This document shows positions 1 to 8,301 of a DNA stretch of 64,000 nucleotides, one piece after another. The notes beneath the pieces are model-generated. The model was not told the origin of the DNA. It did not search any database and worked only from the letters and a program-made list of their open reading frames with translations. Source of the DNA: Ralstonia pickettii DTP0602 (GTDB lineage Bacteria > Pseudomonadota > Gammaproteobacteria > Burkholderiales > Burkholderiaceae); contig CP006667.1 of the NCBI GenBank assembly GCA_000471925.1, forward strand, positions 2,542,001 to 2,606,000, written 5' to 3'. Every line of letters begins with the position of its first letter. Position 1 is the first letter of the stretch. The translations under genes and the position numbers were made by a program.

Positions 1-297
1 CCGCGGCTCGACGGTGATGTTGAGCAGGTGCATCTCGTCGACCACCGGCATCAGCACGGCGTAGGCCACCAGCGCGCCGGCCGGGTCGCGCAGCGTCAGG
101 CCGAGATGCCCGGCCTTGACCGAGTTCTCGAAATTGCCGCGCGTCCACGGATGGCTGTAGGCGCGTGCCTCGATGCCGGCCACGGCCTCCAGGTCCAGCG
201 CGCTCATGCGGCCCAGCGCCCAGCCGTCCGGCAGCGGCGGCATGGCCGGTACTGCCGGCCACTCGTTGCGCTCTTCCAGCGGATAGGCGGCGCTCAC
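1..297 (-). CDS. rimI: Ribosomal-protein-alanine N-acetyltransferase RimI (C-terminus cut by window edge)
   Basis: GNAT-family acetyltransferase that in known systems acetylates the N-terminal alanine of ribosomal protein S18. The 99 visible codons contain the family stretch HPWTRGNFENSVKAGH and, further on, the beta-strand motif LLNITVEP; the acetyl-CoA loop lies outside the window. The start is a GTG whose first bases overlap the tsaB stop (GTGA), so the two genes are translationally coupled. tsaB-rimI adjacency is a common bacterial arrangement and supports the call. The start codon is inferred from the overlap, since no in-frame ATG lies closer. Confidence 0.88.
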   Translation of the reverse strand, partial: MSAAYPLEERNEWPAVPAMPPLPDGWALGRMSALDLEAVAGIEARAYSHPWTRGNFENSVKAGHLGLTLRDPAGALVAYAVLMPVVDEMHLLNITVEPR

Positions 298-1046
298 GAT
301 GCGCTCCCGGCCTGGGCCGCGGCGCGTGCGGCGGCCACGGCTTCGCGTTCGGCGATGGTCTGGGCGACCTTGTCGCGCAGGTAGATCGGCATGGCCTGGT
401 CGGCGTCGATGGCTTCACCGCGGGCCAGTGCGCGCAAGGCGATGGAGACCATCGGCTGCGCATGCGGCATCGCCTCTGGCAGCACGCGCGACGCTCGCTC
501 CAGGCCCGCCAGCCGCTCGCCGAATACCGTCGAGGCATTGCCCGCGATCCAGAAATCGCCCTCGGGCAACGTCACCGTTTCCGGTGCGCCGACCCGCATC
601 GGCGTGATTTCCGCCAATTCCCGCGCGGCGGCATCCCAGCGGAAGGCGCCGGAATAGGCCTCGTCCATGCGCGCATCCAGCGCCACCAGCACCGCGGTAT
701 TGTCCGGCAGCGAAGCCTCGCGCGCGCGTTCGGCGCAGGCCATCAGGGTATTGACGGGAACCACCGGCAGGCCGGCCCCGAAGGCCAGCCCCTGCGCCAC
801 GCCGCAGGCCGTGCGCAGGCCGGTGAACGAGCCCGGGCCGGCGCCGAAGGCGATCGCGGCGCAATCGGCGAGGGCGATGCCGGCCTCGGCCAGCACCTCG
901 CCAGCGGCCGGCAGCACGCGTGCGGACGAGCGTGCGCCGGTGTGCTCATGGCGCACCAGGCACTCGATTCCGGCACCCGCGACGGCACGTCCGAGCGCGA
1001 CCGAGCACCACTCCGTAGAAGTTTCAACAGCAAGAATCCAGGACAT
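294..1046 (-). CDS. tsaB: tRNA threonylcarbamoyladenosine biosynthesis protein TsaB
   Basis: TsaB is the ASKHA-fold partner of TsaD in making N6-threonylcarbamoyladenosine at position 37 of ANN-decoding tRNAs. The 250-residue protein opens with MSWILAVETSTEWCSVAL, the typical N-terminal beta-hairpin, and has the glycine-rich GAGPGSFTGLR segment near residue 75. The frame stays open upstream for 72 more codons, but that stretch only translates a tandem DNA repeat, so the ATG at 1046 is chosen; the resulting length fits the family. It overlaps rimI by four bases. It is transcribed away from the acyl-CoA-binding protein gene. Confidence 0.93.
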   Translation of the reverse strand: MSWILAVETSTEWCSVALGRAVAGAGIECLVRHEHTGARSSARVLPAAGEVLAEAGIALADCAAIAFGAGPGSFTGLRTACGVAQGLAFGAGLPVVPVNTLMACAERAREASLPDNTAVLVALDARMDEAYSGAFRWDAAARELAEITPMRVGAPETVTLPEGDFWIAGNASTVFGERLAGLERASRVLPEAMPHAQPMVSIALRALARGEAIDADQAMPIYLRDKVAQTIAEREAVAAARAAAQAGSAS

Positions 1047-1090
1047 GGCGCGATTGTATCCGCTGGCGCCCGGAACCGAGGGCTTCTTCG

Positions 1091-1227
1091 GTTTTATACG
1101 CACGGTAGGGCACGCTGGCGCGGCTATCATCGGGCTGCACTTTTGCAATCCAGCCAGATGTTTTATACGCACGGTAGGGCACGCTGGCGCGGCTATCATC
1201 GGGCTGCACTTTTGCAATCCAGCCAGA
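1091..1227. repeat. Two-copy 69-bp tandem repeat carrying the intergenic promoter region
   Basis: Bases 1091-1158 and 1160-1227 are identical over 68 bases and repeat with a period of 69. Each copy contains TTTTATACGCACGG at its left end and GGCTATCATCGG towards the right; TATCAT is a plausible -10 element reading toward the downstream gene. The repeat fills almost the whole gap between tsaB and the acyl-CoA-binding protein gene, so any promoter in it is present twice. Confidence 0.9.
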
Positions 1228-1243
1228 ACAAACGGAGGAAACC

Positions 1244-1513
1244 ATGAGCGACCTGCAGGCACGCTTCGACCAGGCCCAGATCGACGTCAAGCAACTGAGC
1301 GAGCGCCCCAGCAACATGACCCTGCTGCGCCTGTACGCGCTGTTCAAGCAAGGTAGCGAAGGCGACGCCCACGGCGACAAGCCGGGCATGACCGACTTTG
1401 TCGGCCGCTACAAGTTCGAAGCCTGGGAAGCGCTGCGCGGCACCGCGCGCGAACCGGCGATGGAACAGTACATCGCGCTGGTGGAAGAGCTGCGCAGCGG
1501 CGCCGCCAGCTGA
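1244..1513 (+). CDS. Acyl-CoA-binding protein (ACBP family)
   Basis: A soluble four-helix protein of 89 residues that is expected to bind medium and long acyl-CoA esters and buffer the acyl-CoA pool. The sequence carries the ACBP signature: a YALFKQ motif after the second helix, followed by GD and KPGM, then the KFEAWEAL helix. The length matches single-domain ACBPs. The ATG follows a strong GGAGG seven bases upstream. The gene stands alone, divergent from tsaB, downstream of the duplicated 69-bp segment. ACBPs are scattered in bacteria but regular in Burkholderiales. Confidence 0.93.
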   Translation: MSDLQARFDQAQIDVKQLSERPSNMTLLRLYALFKQGSEGDAHGDKPGMTDFVGRYKFEAWEALRGTAREPAMEQYIALVEELRSGAAS

Positions 1514-1597
1514 TCCGCACCCTGCCGCGGGGCGCCGGCATGGCGCTCCCGGCCACGCGATGGCACGGCGTCGCTACCGTCCACTCCCCCGGCGGCT

Positions 1598-3079
1598 TCA
1601 GCCCGCCGGCACCGGCCTCGGCCGGATCCGCCACGCCGCGAACATCGCGCTGGCGATCACGACCCCAACCGCCAGGAAGGTTTCATCGAAGGCCCGGATG
1701 CGCGCCGCCTGCAACGCCGCATCGCCGGCCTGGCCCACCACCGCGCCGTGCTCCGCCAGCCGCCACTGCAGGCCCACGCCAGCCAGGCTCACGCCGATGG
1801 CCCCGCCAAGTTGCCGCAGGAAGTTGATGCAGCTCGAGCCCTGCGCGATCAGCGAGAAATCCACGCCGCGCATGGCCCCCAGCGTCAGCGACGGCAGGAT
1901 GCAGCCCAGCCCGATCCGCCCCAGCACCGCCAGCGCCACCAGCACCAGGTATGGCGTGGTGCGCGAACCCAGCGCCATCAGCACGAACGACAAGGCCAGC
2001 AGCGCCAGCCCGAACGACACCTGCACGTGCGGCGCGATCCGATTCGTGAAGCGCCCCGCCAGCCCGATCGTCAGGGCCAGCGCCACGCCCGCCGGCAGCA
2101 GCACCAGGCCCGCGCGCGACGGCGTGTATTCCAGCGCCATCTGCATGTAGACCGGCAGCAGGTAGGTCGAGCCGAACAACCCCGCGCCATAGATAAAGGC
2201 CACCACCGCCCCGGCCGCAAACTGCCGGTAGCTGTACAGCCGCAGGTTCATCAGTGGATAGGCGGCACGCAGCTGCCACAGCACGAAGGCCGCCAGCATC
2301 AGCACGCCGAAGCCCGCCAGCGCCAGGCCCGCGGGCACGCTGTCGCGCATCTGCACCACGCCGTTGAGCAGGCTGACCGTGGCGATGCCGGCCAACCCCA
2401 GTCCGCGCCAGTCCAGCGGCTCGCGCTCGCCAATCATGATCGAATCCACCGCCATGAAGCGGCGCGCCATGACCACGCCGATCAGCGTCAGCGGCACCAC
2501 CACGAAGAAGATCGAACGCCAGCCGAACGCCTCCACCAGGAAGCCGCCCAGGCTCGGCCCCAACGCCGGCGCCAGCACCACGCCGAAGCCGAACGCGCTG
2601 ATCGCCTTGCCTTGCTCGCGTTCCTCGAACGAGCGCAGGATCAGGATATTGGGCAACGGCTGCATGATGCCCGCCGCCACGCCTTCGGCCGCGCGCATCG
2701 CGATCATCACGCCATACGTTGGTGAGAACCCGCCAAAGAAGCCGCCCACGCCCAGCAACACCGACGCGCCGAGGAAGGTGCGGCGCAGCCCGTAGCGATT
2801 GAGCAGCCACGGCGTCAGCAGCATCGACAGCGTCATCGCGATCATGAAGCTGGCCGCGACCCATTGGGCGCGCTCCTGGCCCAGCGCGAAATGCTGGCTC
2901 AGGTCCGGGATGGCAACGTTGACGATGGTGGACGAGACGATCGACGAGATCGTGCCCAGCATCAGCGTCACCAGCACCAGCCAGCGCAGCCGATCCCCGT
3001 AGCGGGCACGCAGCGCCTGCCGCGTCGGTCCGCCCGGCGGCTGGCCGGAGCCCTCCGGCGTGACGGGGCCGCGGTTCAC
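1598..3079 (-). CDS. MFS drug-resistance transporter, EmrB/QacA (DHA2) type
   Basis: Inner-membrane proton-driven exporter of 493 residues. The N-terminal segment WLVLVTLMLGTISSIVSSTI and the following NVAIPDL are typical of the DHA2 family, and the motif-A-like loop NRYGLRRTFL lies near residue 93. Many hydrophobic segments fit a 12-14 helix topology. Its start overlaps the stop of the gene upstream (ATGA), so the two form an operon with a small SRPBCC protein. No MFP/HlyD partner is encoded nearby, so it probably works without a periplasmic adaptor. The substrate cannot be predicted. Confidence 0.88.
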   Translation of the reverse strand: MNRGPVTPEGSGQPPGGPTRQALRARYGDRLRWLVLVTLMLGTISSIVSSTIVNVAIPDLSQHFALGQERAQWVAASFMIAMTLSMLLTPWLLNRYGLRRTFLGASVLLGVGGFFGGFSPTYGVMIAMRAAEGVAAGIMQPLPNILILRSFEEREQGKAISAFGFGVVLAPALGPSLGGFLVEAFGWRSIFFVVVPLTLIGVVMARRFMAVDSIMIGEREPLDWRGLGLAGIATVSLLNGVVQMRDSVPAGLALAGFGVLMLAAFVLWQLRAAYPLMNLRLYSYRQFAAGAVVAFIYGAGLFGSTYLLPVYMQMALEYTPSRAGLVLLPAGVALALTIGLAGRFTNRIAPHVQVSFGLALLALSFVLMALGSRTTPYLVLVALAVLGRIGLGCILPSLTLGAMRGVDFSLIAQGSSCINFLRQLGGAIGVSLAGVGLQWRLAEHGAVVGQAGDAALQAARIRAFDETFLAVGVVIASAMFAAWRIRPRPVPAG

Positions 3080-3546
3080 CCCAGCCGCCCGGTGTCGGCG
3101 ATCTCGCGGATCTTGCGGACGGTGTCGATGTCGGCCTCGTGGTAGGCGGATTTGACGATCTCGGCATAGCGAGCGTCGCCGCTGGCATCGACCGCCGGCA
3201 TGGTGGTGTCGTAGACAAAGCGAAGCAAAAGCGCGCCGGGGCCCGGGGTCTCGATCGCCATGGTCAGGGTGCCGCCGGCATGCTCGGCTGTGGCGGCGGT
3301 TTCATAGCGCACCTGCCGGCGCGGCTCGAATACCACGCGGTCATGGATCGAGGCCGCGCCGAAATGCAGCACGCGGTCGATCCAGTTGTCGCCACGGCCA
3401 ACCACCTCGGCGCTGTCCAGGCCCAGCACGAACAGTTCGGGCGACTCGGCGCGCAGCACCAGCCCTTGCCACAGCTGGTCAGGCGTCAGCGGATCCAGTT
3501 GTGGGTTGCCTGGATCGTTGATCTCAACCAAGTGCTCGAAACGCAA
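3076..3546 (-). CDS. SRPBCC-fold protein, DUF1857/AtaL-like
   Basis: A 156-residue protein with the DUF1857 pattern: FEHLVEIND at the N-terminus, then DPLTPDQLWQGLVLRAESPE and, further on, WIDRVLHFG. Members have a helix-grip fold that holds small hydrophobic ligands, but their role is unknown. The frame is open to 3747, but the homology begins at a TTG at 3546, preceded by GGGAGAAAG, so TTG is the preferred start. The last four bases overlap the start of the MFS exporter, suggesting the pair is co-expressed. Confidence 0.75.
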   Translation of the reverse strand: MRFEHLVEINDPGNPQLDPLTPDQLWQGLVLRAESPELFVLGLDSAEVVGRGDNWIDRVLHFGAASIHDRVVFEPRRQVRYETAATAEHAGGTLTMAIETPGPGALLLRFVYDTTMPAVDASGDARYAEIVKSAYHEADIDTVRKIREIADTGRLG

Positions 3547-3712
3547 CTTCTTTCTCCCTGTCAGCAGTAAGTCGATATTATGAAGTCTCCGCGTGTTCGG
3601 AAGACCTTTTTGTCTGCGCGGTGCAACATTTCTGTCACAGCCCGCGGCGGTACTCTGAACGTCGCTCCCATTGCAGCTTATCGACCGCAATCCCGCCGAC
3701 TGGAGCCCCCTC

Positions 3713-4387
3713 ATGCCCGCCGCGCCCTTGGCCGAAGCCGATCCCATCCAGGTCCTTGTCTACGCCGACTCGCTTTCATGGGGCATCGTGCCGGGCACCC
3801 GCCAGCGCCTGCCCTTCCCGGTGCGCTGGCCCGGCCGGCTGGAACTCGGCCTGAACGCCGACGGCGGCGCGCCCGTGCGCATCATCGAAGACTGCCTGAA
3901 CGGCCGCCGCACGGTCTGGGACGATCCTTTCAAACCCGGGCGCAACGGCCTGCAAGGGCTCGCGCTGCGCATCGAGATCCACTCGCCGCTGGCGCTGGTG
4001 GTCCTGATGCTCGGTAACAACGATTTCCAGTCGATGCACCCGCACAACGCCTGGCACGCCGCCCAGGGCATCGGCGCGCTGGTGCATGCGATCCGCACCG
4101 CACCGATCGAACCCGGCATGCCGGTGCCGCCGGTGCTGGTGGTCACGCCGCCGCCGATCCGCACGCCGCGCGGCCCGCTGGCGCCCAAGTTCGCGGGCGG
4201 CGAGCACAAGTGGGCAGGCTTGCCGCAAGCCGTTGCAGAGGTTTGCGCGCAACTGGACTGCCCGCTGTTCGATGCGGGCACTTTGATTCAGAGCAGCGAG
4301 GTCGATGGTGTACACCTGGACGCCGACGCTCACCTGGCGCTGGGCGATGCGCTGTGCCCGGTCGTGCGCCGGTTGCTGGAGCGCTGA
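3713..4387 (+). CDS. SGNH/GDSL-family esterase-type hydrolase
   Basis: A soluble hydrolase of about 224 residues in the arylesterase-like SGNH family. Block I appears as YADSLSWG with the nucleophile serine, block III as GNND, and block V as DGVHLDADAH with the catalytic Asp and His; the fold probably cleaves ester bonds. The frame is open from 3671, but the ATG at 3713 sits just before the conserved region. No clear ribosome-binding site separates the two start options. It diverges from the SRPBCC/MFS operon. There is no signal peptide, so it is probably cytoplasmic. Confidence 0.82.
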   Translation: MPAAPLAEADPIQVLVYADSLSWGIVPGTRQRLPFPVRWPGRLELGLNADGGAPVRIIEDCLNGRRTVWDDPFKPGRNGLQGLALRIEIHSPLALVVLMLGNNDFQSMHPHNAWHAAQGIGALVHAIRTAPIEPGMPVPPVLVVTPPPIRTPRGPLAPKFAGGEHKWAGLPQAVAEVCAQLDCPLFDAGTLIQSSEVDGVHLDADAHLALGDALCPVVRRLLER

Positions 4388-4431
4388 CGCCGCCCTCCAG
4401 ACACCCCGCCTGCCGGCCGGCTGAAACATCA

Positions 4432-4454
4432 CTCCTGACAGGAATTGTCAGGAG
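4432..4454. promoter_or_regulatory. Perfect 9-bp inverted repeat upstream of the VOC gene
   Basis: CTCCTGACA and TGTCAGGAG form a perfect inverted repeat around GGAAT, 53 bases before the VOC protein start. There is no T-tract, so an operator is as likely as a terminator of the preceding gene. Confidence 0.45.
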
Positions 4455-4506
4455 GCCGGGCGCACAATGCGGCCGCCCTCACACAGAACGCCGTCAGGAG
4501 GCTGTC

Positions 4507-4914
4507 ATGGAGTTGCTGATCAATATCGACGTCGACGACCTGTCGCGCGGCATCGGCTTTTACGAACAAGCGCTCGGCCTGAAGCTGAACCGCAAGCTGT
4601 TCGACGGTACCGTCGCCGAAATGGTCGGCGGCACTACGCCGATCTACCTGCTCGCCAAACCCGCGGGCACCCGCCCCACCACCCGCTCAGATACCCGGCG
4701 CGACTATCGCCGCCACTGGACGCCGGTCCACCTGGACTTTGTCGTGTCCAACCTCGAACAGGCTATCGAACGCGCGCTGGGAGCCGGCGCGGAGATCGAG
4801 GACTGGCCGCAGGATTACGAATGGGGGCGGCAGGCGACGCTGTCGGATCCGTTCGGGCACGGGCTTTGTTTTATTGAGTGGGCAGGGGAAGGATATGGCG
4901 CGGTGGCCGGCTGA
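4507..4914 (+). CDS. VOC-family (glyoxalase/bleomycin-resistance fold) protein
   Basis: A 135-residue single VOC module set. It starts MELLINIDVDDLSRGIGFYEQALGL, the usual first beta-alpha-beta unit, and ends with DPFGHGLCFIEW, the usual last strand with a putative metal-ligand Glu. Proteins of this type include lyases, dioxygenases and antibiotic-binding proteins; nothing here fixes the substrate. The ATG has a clear AGGAGG seven bases upstream, and the longer open frame upstream has no homology. A perfect inverted repeat in the leader suggests dedicated regulation. Confidence 0.85.
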   Translation: MELLINIDVDDLSRGIGFYEQALGLKLNRKLFDGTVAEMVGGTTPIYLLAKPAGTRPTTRSDTRRDYRRHWTPVHLDFVVSNLEQAIERALGAGAEIEDWPQDYEWGRQATLSDPFGHGLCFIEWAGEGYGAVAG

Positions 4915-4983
4915 CGCGGCGCACCGGCTTTCGGACATATCGCCTGTCCAAGACCAGGCTCGGGTGTCACATTTCCATGCAGC

Positions 4984-5109
4984 ATCGCGCTTGACCTAGA
5001 CCAGGTACGGACCGTGGACAAGTCACGGCTGCTCAAGCGAGCCGGCGGCCTTAACGAAAAGACGATGCTGGAGGCCCTGCGCACCCTGCGCGAGGTGTTT
5101 GCGGACTGA
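4984..5109 (+). pseudogene. C-terminal remnant of a MazF/PemK-type toxin
   Basis: An open stretch of 41 codons reads LDQVRTVDKSRLLKRAGGL followed by a short helix and a stop. This matches the C-terminal end of MazF/PemK endoribonuclease toxins, where the DQ(I/V)RTVDK motif is typical. No start codon or N-terminal SH3-like half is present upstream, and no antitoxin gene is adjacent. The fragment is too short for function and is read as debris of a lost toxin-antitoxin locus. Confidence 0.6.
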
Positions 5110-5214
5110 GGCAAGGCGCAAAAGCATTTAATGCCAGGCTATCGGCGTCATTGGATTTTCATAAGCATATGAAAAAGAAATAGACGCCAGATTCCTTCCC
5201 GCTACGCAGTTTTG

Positions 5215-5226
5215 ACGCAATTGCGT
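5215..5226. promoter_or_regulatory. 12-bp perfect palindrome in the metQ leader
   Basis: ACGCAATTGCGT is a perfect palindrome about 90 bases upstream of the metQ-like start and just follows a TTTTG stretch. It may be a regulator site; no known box is recognised. Confidence 0.3.
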
Positions 5227-5315
5227 TAATCTGTGGCCTAGCCCGGGCAGGCGATCCCTGACCCGGCGCGCGAATGTCTCACTAGCCACATAGCCAAAAA
5301 ATTTCCAGCACTCTT

Positions 5316-6128
5316 ATGCGCAGCACGTCTCTCTTCAAGCGCCTGGCAGTTGCCGCGTCCGCCATCGGTTTTATCGCCGCTGGCAGCGCCTCGGCCCAGG
5401 AACAGACCATCCGCGTCGGCACCGTCAGCGGCCCGGATGCCGAAGTCTGGCAAGTCGTCCAGAAAGTGGCCAAGCGCAACGGCCTGAACGTCAAGGTCGT
5501 GGAGTTCAACGACTACGTGCAGCCCAACGCCGCGCTCGACGCCGGTGACCTGGACGCCAACAGCTTCCAGCACCAGCCCTACCTCGATAGCCAGGTCAAG
5601 CAGCGCGGCTACAAGATGACCAGCGTGGGCTACACCTATATCTCGCCGCTGGGCATCTATTCGAAGAACCTGAAGTCGGCAAAGGACCTGCCGCAAGGCG
5701 CCAAGGTCGCGGTGCCCAACGACCCGTCCAACGAGAACCGCGCCCTGCTGCTGCTCCAGTCGCAAGGCGTGATCAAGCTCAAGGCCGGCACCGGCACCAA
5801 CGGTGCCAACGCCACCCCGCTGGACGTGGCCGAGAACCCAAGGAAGCTGAAGATCGTGGAACTGGACGCCGCCCAGCTTGCGCGCGCCCTGCCCGACGTC
5901 AGCGCCGCCGTCATCAACACCAACTACGCGCTCGCCGCCGGCCTGCAGCCGACCAAGGACGCCATCGGCCTGGAAGACCTGCGCAGCCCGTACGCCAACA
6001 TCATCGTCGTGCGCACGCAGGACAAGGACAAGCCGTGGGTCAAGAAGCTGGTCGCCGCGTACCAGTCGGAAGACGTGCGCCAGTTCATGAAGGCCCAGTT
6101 CAAGGGCGCTATGGTGCCGTCGTTCTGA
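5316..6128 (+). CDS. metQ: MetQ/NlpA-family substrate-binding protein
   Basis: Periplasmic binding component of a methionine-type ABC importer, 270 residues. The N-terminus is a Sec signal peptide that ends in GSASAQ; there is no lipobox Cys, so the protein should be soluble in the periplasm rather than a lipoprotein. The mature part shows the family path FNDYVQPNAAL, LDANSFQHQPYLD and the Asn-rich PNDPSNENRALLLLQ. The ATPase and permease genes (metN, metI) are not nearby, so it either serves a transporter encoded elsewhere or binds a different ligand. Family membership is secure; methionine specificity is inferred. Confidence 0.9.
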   Translation: MRSTSLFKRLAVAASAIGFIAAGSASAQEQTIRVGTVSGPDAEVWQVVQKVAKRNGLNVKVVEFNDYVQPNAALDAGDLDANSFQHQPYLDSQVKQRGYKMTSVGYTYISPLGIYSKNLKSAKDLPQGAKVAVPNDPSNENRALLLLQSQGVIKLKAGTGTNGANATPLDVAENPRKLKIVELDAAQLARALPDVSAAVINTNYALAAGLQPTKDAIGLEDLRSPYANIIVVRTQDKDKPWVKKLVAAYQSEDVRQFMKAQFKGAMVPSF

Positions 6129-6201
6129 TCGACGCCGGTACTGCCGGATTGCAGAGGATCGTGTTCCGGCAAGAATTCCTGCGTAAGCCCGCCAGAAGCG
6201 C

Positions 6202-6229
6202 TTGCAAATTCCGCCGCCTTCTGTAGAAT
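6202..6229 (+). promoter_or_regulatory. Sigma-70 promoter of tRNA-Leu copy 1
   Basis: TTGCAA and TAGAAT are separated by 16 bases and lie 14 bases before the mature tRNA 5' end. Confidence 0.75.
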
Positions 6230-6243
6230 GCGGCGCTCACCTT

Positions 6244-6330
6244 GCCCAGGTGGCGGAATTGGTAGACGCACTAGGTTCAGGTCCTAGCGGTGGCAACACT
6301 GTGGAGGTTCGAGTCCTCTCCTGGGCACCA
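6244..6330 (+). tRNA. tRNA-Leu (anticodon CAG), copy 1
   Basis: An 87-base class II tRNA with encoded CCA. Acceptor arms GCCCAGG and CCTGGGC pair perfectly, the anticodon stem CTAGG/CCTAG encloses TTCAGGT (anticodon CAG), a variable arm follows, and the T-arm has GGTTCGAGTCC. It decodes CTG, the dominant leucine codon in this GC-rich genome. The same 110 bases (promoter -10 through CCA) recur at 8279-8388. Confidence 0.97.
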
Positions 6331-6343
6331 CGGTTTCATCGAG

Positions 6344-6376
6344 AAGCCCGCACGGAAGTGCGGGCTTTTTGTTTTT
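6344..6376 (+). terminator. Rho-independent terminator of tRNA-Leu copy 1
   Basis: AAGCCCGCAC, a GGAA loop and GTGCGGGCTT form a ten-base-pair stem followed by a broken T run. Confidence 0.9.
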
Positions 6377-6394
6377 GCGGCAGCCCAGACAGGC

Positions 6395-7219
6395 TTACTG
6401 CTTCGAAGCCTGTCCGAGCGCAGGAGGCGCCGGTGGCGGCAGAGGCGTGGCGACCGGCTCCAACCCCGTTATTCGTACGATCGAGGCCGCCGCGGGGGAC
6501 GCAAGGAACCGGACAAAGCGCGCAGCTGCCGCGGACTGCTTGCCCGCGACCATGCCGGCAGAGAAGAAGACCGATTGCTGCAACTCGGCCGGCAATGGCC
6601 CGACAAAATCCAGCTCCTTGAATGGCAGCAACTCGCTGACCTGCTGGAAGCCGATTTCCGCATCGCCGCGCGCCACTACGGCGCCGACACGCTCGCTGTA
6701 GATCTTGTGCGCCTTGTCCTTGATCTGGTCCGCGACGCCGAGCCGGCTGAACAATTCATTGGAAAGGTAGGTCCCGCTGGCACTGGCGGAATACGCAATC
6801 GATTTTGCGTTGAGCAAGGTCTGCCTCAGGCCTTCCACTGTGCTGATATCGGGCCTGGGCGTGCCTTTGCGGACCGACATGCCGATCAGCGACCGGGCCA
6901 GGTCCACCCTGCTCCCGGCCGCCACCTTCCCTTCGGATACCAGCTTCTCAAGGCCAGAGTCCGCAAGGATCACCACATCGAAAGTCTCGCCGCGAGCCAG
7001 CCGACTGGGAATGGAATCCGGCGCGTTACCCATCGACGCGCCATAGGCGGTGATGATCCGGTCCTGCGTCGCGGCTTCGTACAGCGGCACCAGTTGCTGG
7101 TACGCCGCCGTGAAGCCGCCCGAGGTAATGACGCGGATATCGTCTGCCCAGACCGGCCCCGCCAGCCATAGCAGGAAAACAAGCGAGGCCTTGCTGGCGG
7201 CCATGGCGGTCAGCTTCAT
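6395..7219 (-). CDS. Periplasmic substrate-binding protein, molybdate-binding (ModA)-like
   Basis: A 274-residue exported protein. The signal peptide ends at VWADD, and the mature start IRVITSGGFTAAYQQLVPLYE plus the later DVVILADSGLEKL and GVADQIKDK patterns fit ModA-like oxyanion-binding proteins. The ATG at 7219 follows GGAGACGTT and is preferred over an upstream ATG. No ABC permease or ATPase is linked, so it is an orphan; it may serve sensing or a distant transporter. It diverges from a LysR regulator that probably controls it, and both lie between two copies of the same tRNA gene. Confidence 0.8.
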   Translation of the reverse strand: MKLTAMAASKASLVFLLWLAGPVWADDIRVITSGGFTAAYQQLVPLYEAATQDRIITAYGASMGNAPDSIPSRLARGETFDVVILADSGLEKLVSEGKVAAGSRVDLARSLIGMSVRKGTPRPDISTVEGLRQTLLNAKSIAYSASASGTYLSNELFSRLGVADQIKDKAHKIYSERVGAVVARGDAEIGFQQVSELLPFKELDFVGPLPAELQQSVFFSAGMVAGKQSAAAARFVRFLASPAAASIVRITGLEPVATPLPPPAPPALGQASKQ

Positions 7220-7339
7220 AACGTCTCCATGTTGATTTATGCGGCCCGCCGACACATCCCAGACGCGGGAGCGGCGAGCATTGCAAGGGTATTCGGGCGC
7301 GACTATTCTGTGAATTGCAATGTTCTGATGATTTCATGC

Positions 7340-8239
7340 ATGTCGCGCATTAATTTCGCCCTTGAGGATTTGCAGGCCTTTGTCGCCACTGCGGAAATGG
7401 GCAGTTTCCGGATCGCTGCCGAGACGCTGCATATCTCGCAGCCAGCGCTCAGCCGGAGAATCGACAAGCTGGAAAAGACGCTCGGCTCGCGCTTGCTGGA
7501 GCGGACCACCCGGCGCGTGGAACCGACCCACATCGGCAGGCAGTTCCTGGAGGAGGCCCGGGCTGCGCTGGACATTCTCGATGGCGCCGTGTTCCGGCTT
7601 GGTGACGAGGCCGCGCTCCGGCGCGGGCTGGTAACGGTGGCGGCGATACCGTCGGCTGCGGTGCACCTGCTGCCCGATGCCATCAGCGTATTCGCAGGTC
7701 GTCATCCGGGTGTACGCGTCCGCGTGATTGATGAAAGTGCAAACGCCGCACTGGCCAGCGTCCTGTCCGGAGAATCGGATTTTGGCCTCAACTTCATGGG
7801 CGCCCAGGAACCCAATATCGAATTCCTCACGGTCCGTACTGAGCCTTATTTGCTGGCGTTGCGACGTGACCACGCCTGGGCCGGACGCAAGTCTGTCGCA
7901 TGGGAGGAGTTGGCCGGGCAGCGGATGGCCGGCGTCTCGAAGCAAAGCGGCAATCGCGCCCTGATTGAAAATGCCATCGCGCATCTTGAACGGCGTCCGA
8001 CCATTTTTTACGAGGCCAACCACGTGGTCGGCGTATTGGCACTGGTTGAAGCCGGCCTCGGCATGGCAGTGCTGCCGGGCCTGGCGTTGCCGCCGGATCA
8101 TCCGAGATTGTGCGCCATCCCGCTGGTTGAACCGACCGTGGACCGGGTGCTGGCGTTGATACGCCGTCGCGACCGGGCGCTGCAGCCTGCGGCTAAGGCG
8201 CTGTTTGAAATCCTTGCCACTGAAATGCCCGAGGCGTGA
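7340..8239 (+). CDS. LysR-family transcriptional regulator
   Basis: A 299-residue LysR protein. The N-terminal winged helix reads LEDLQAFVATAEMGSFRIAAETLHISQPALSRRI, followed by the linker helix and a periplasmic-binding-type effector domain from about residue 95. Two close ATGs (7328 and 7340) are possible; 7340 places the helix at the usual distance. It is divergent from the orphan binding protein gene at 6395-7219, the standard LysR arrangement, and probably regulates it. The ligand is unknown. Confidence 0.88.
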   Translation: MSRINFALEDLQAFVATAEMGSFRIAAETLHISQPALSRRIDKLEKTLGSRLLERTTRRVEPTHIGRQFLEEARAALDILDGAVFRLGDEAALRRGLVTVAAIPSAAVHLLPDAISVFAGRHPGVRVRVIDESANAALASVLSGESDFGLNFMGAQEPNIEFLTVRTEPYLLALRRDHAWAGRKSVAWEELAGQRMAGVSKQSGNRALIENAIAHLERRPTIFYEANHVVGVLALVEAGLGMAVLPGLALPPDHPRLCAIPLVEPTVDRVLALIRRRDRALQPAAKALFEILATEMPEA

Positions 8240-8259
8240 CTGGTGGAAGCACCGCGCAC

Positions 8260-8287
8260 TTGCAAAATCTGTCGCGCCCTGTAGAAT
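8260..8287 (+). promoter_or_regulatory. Sigma-70 promoter of tRNA-Leu copy 2
   Basis: TTGCAA and TAGAAT are 16 bases apart. The spacer differs from copy 1 while both hexamers are kept. Confidence 0.75.
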
Positions 8288-8301
8288 GCGGCGCTCACCT
8301 T

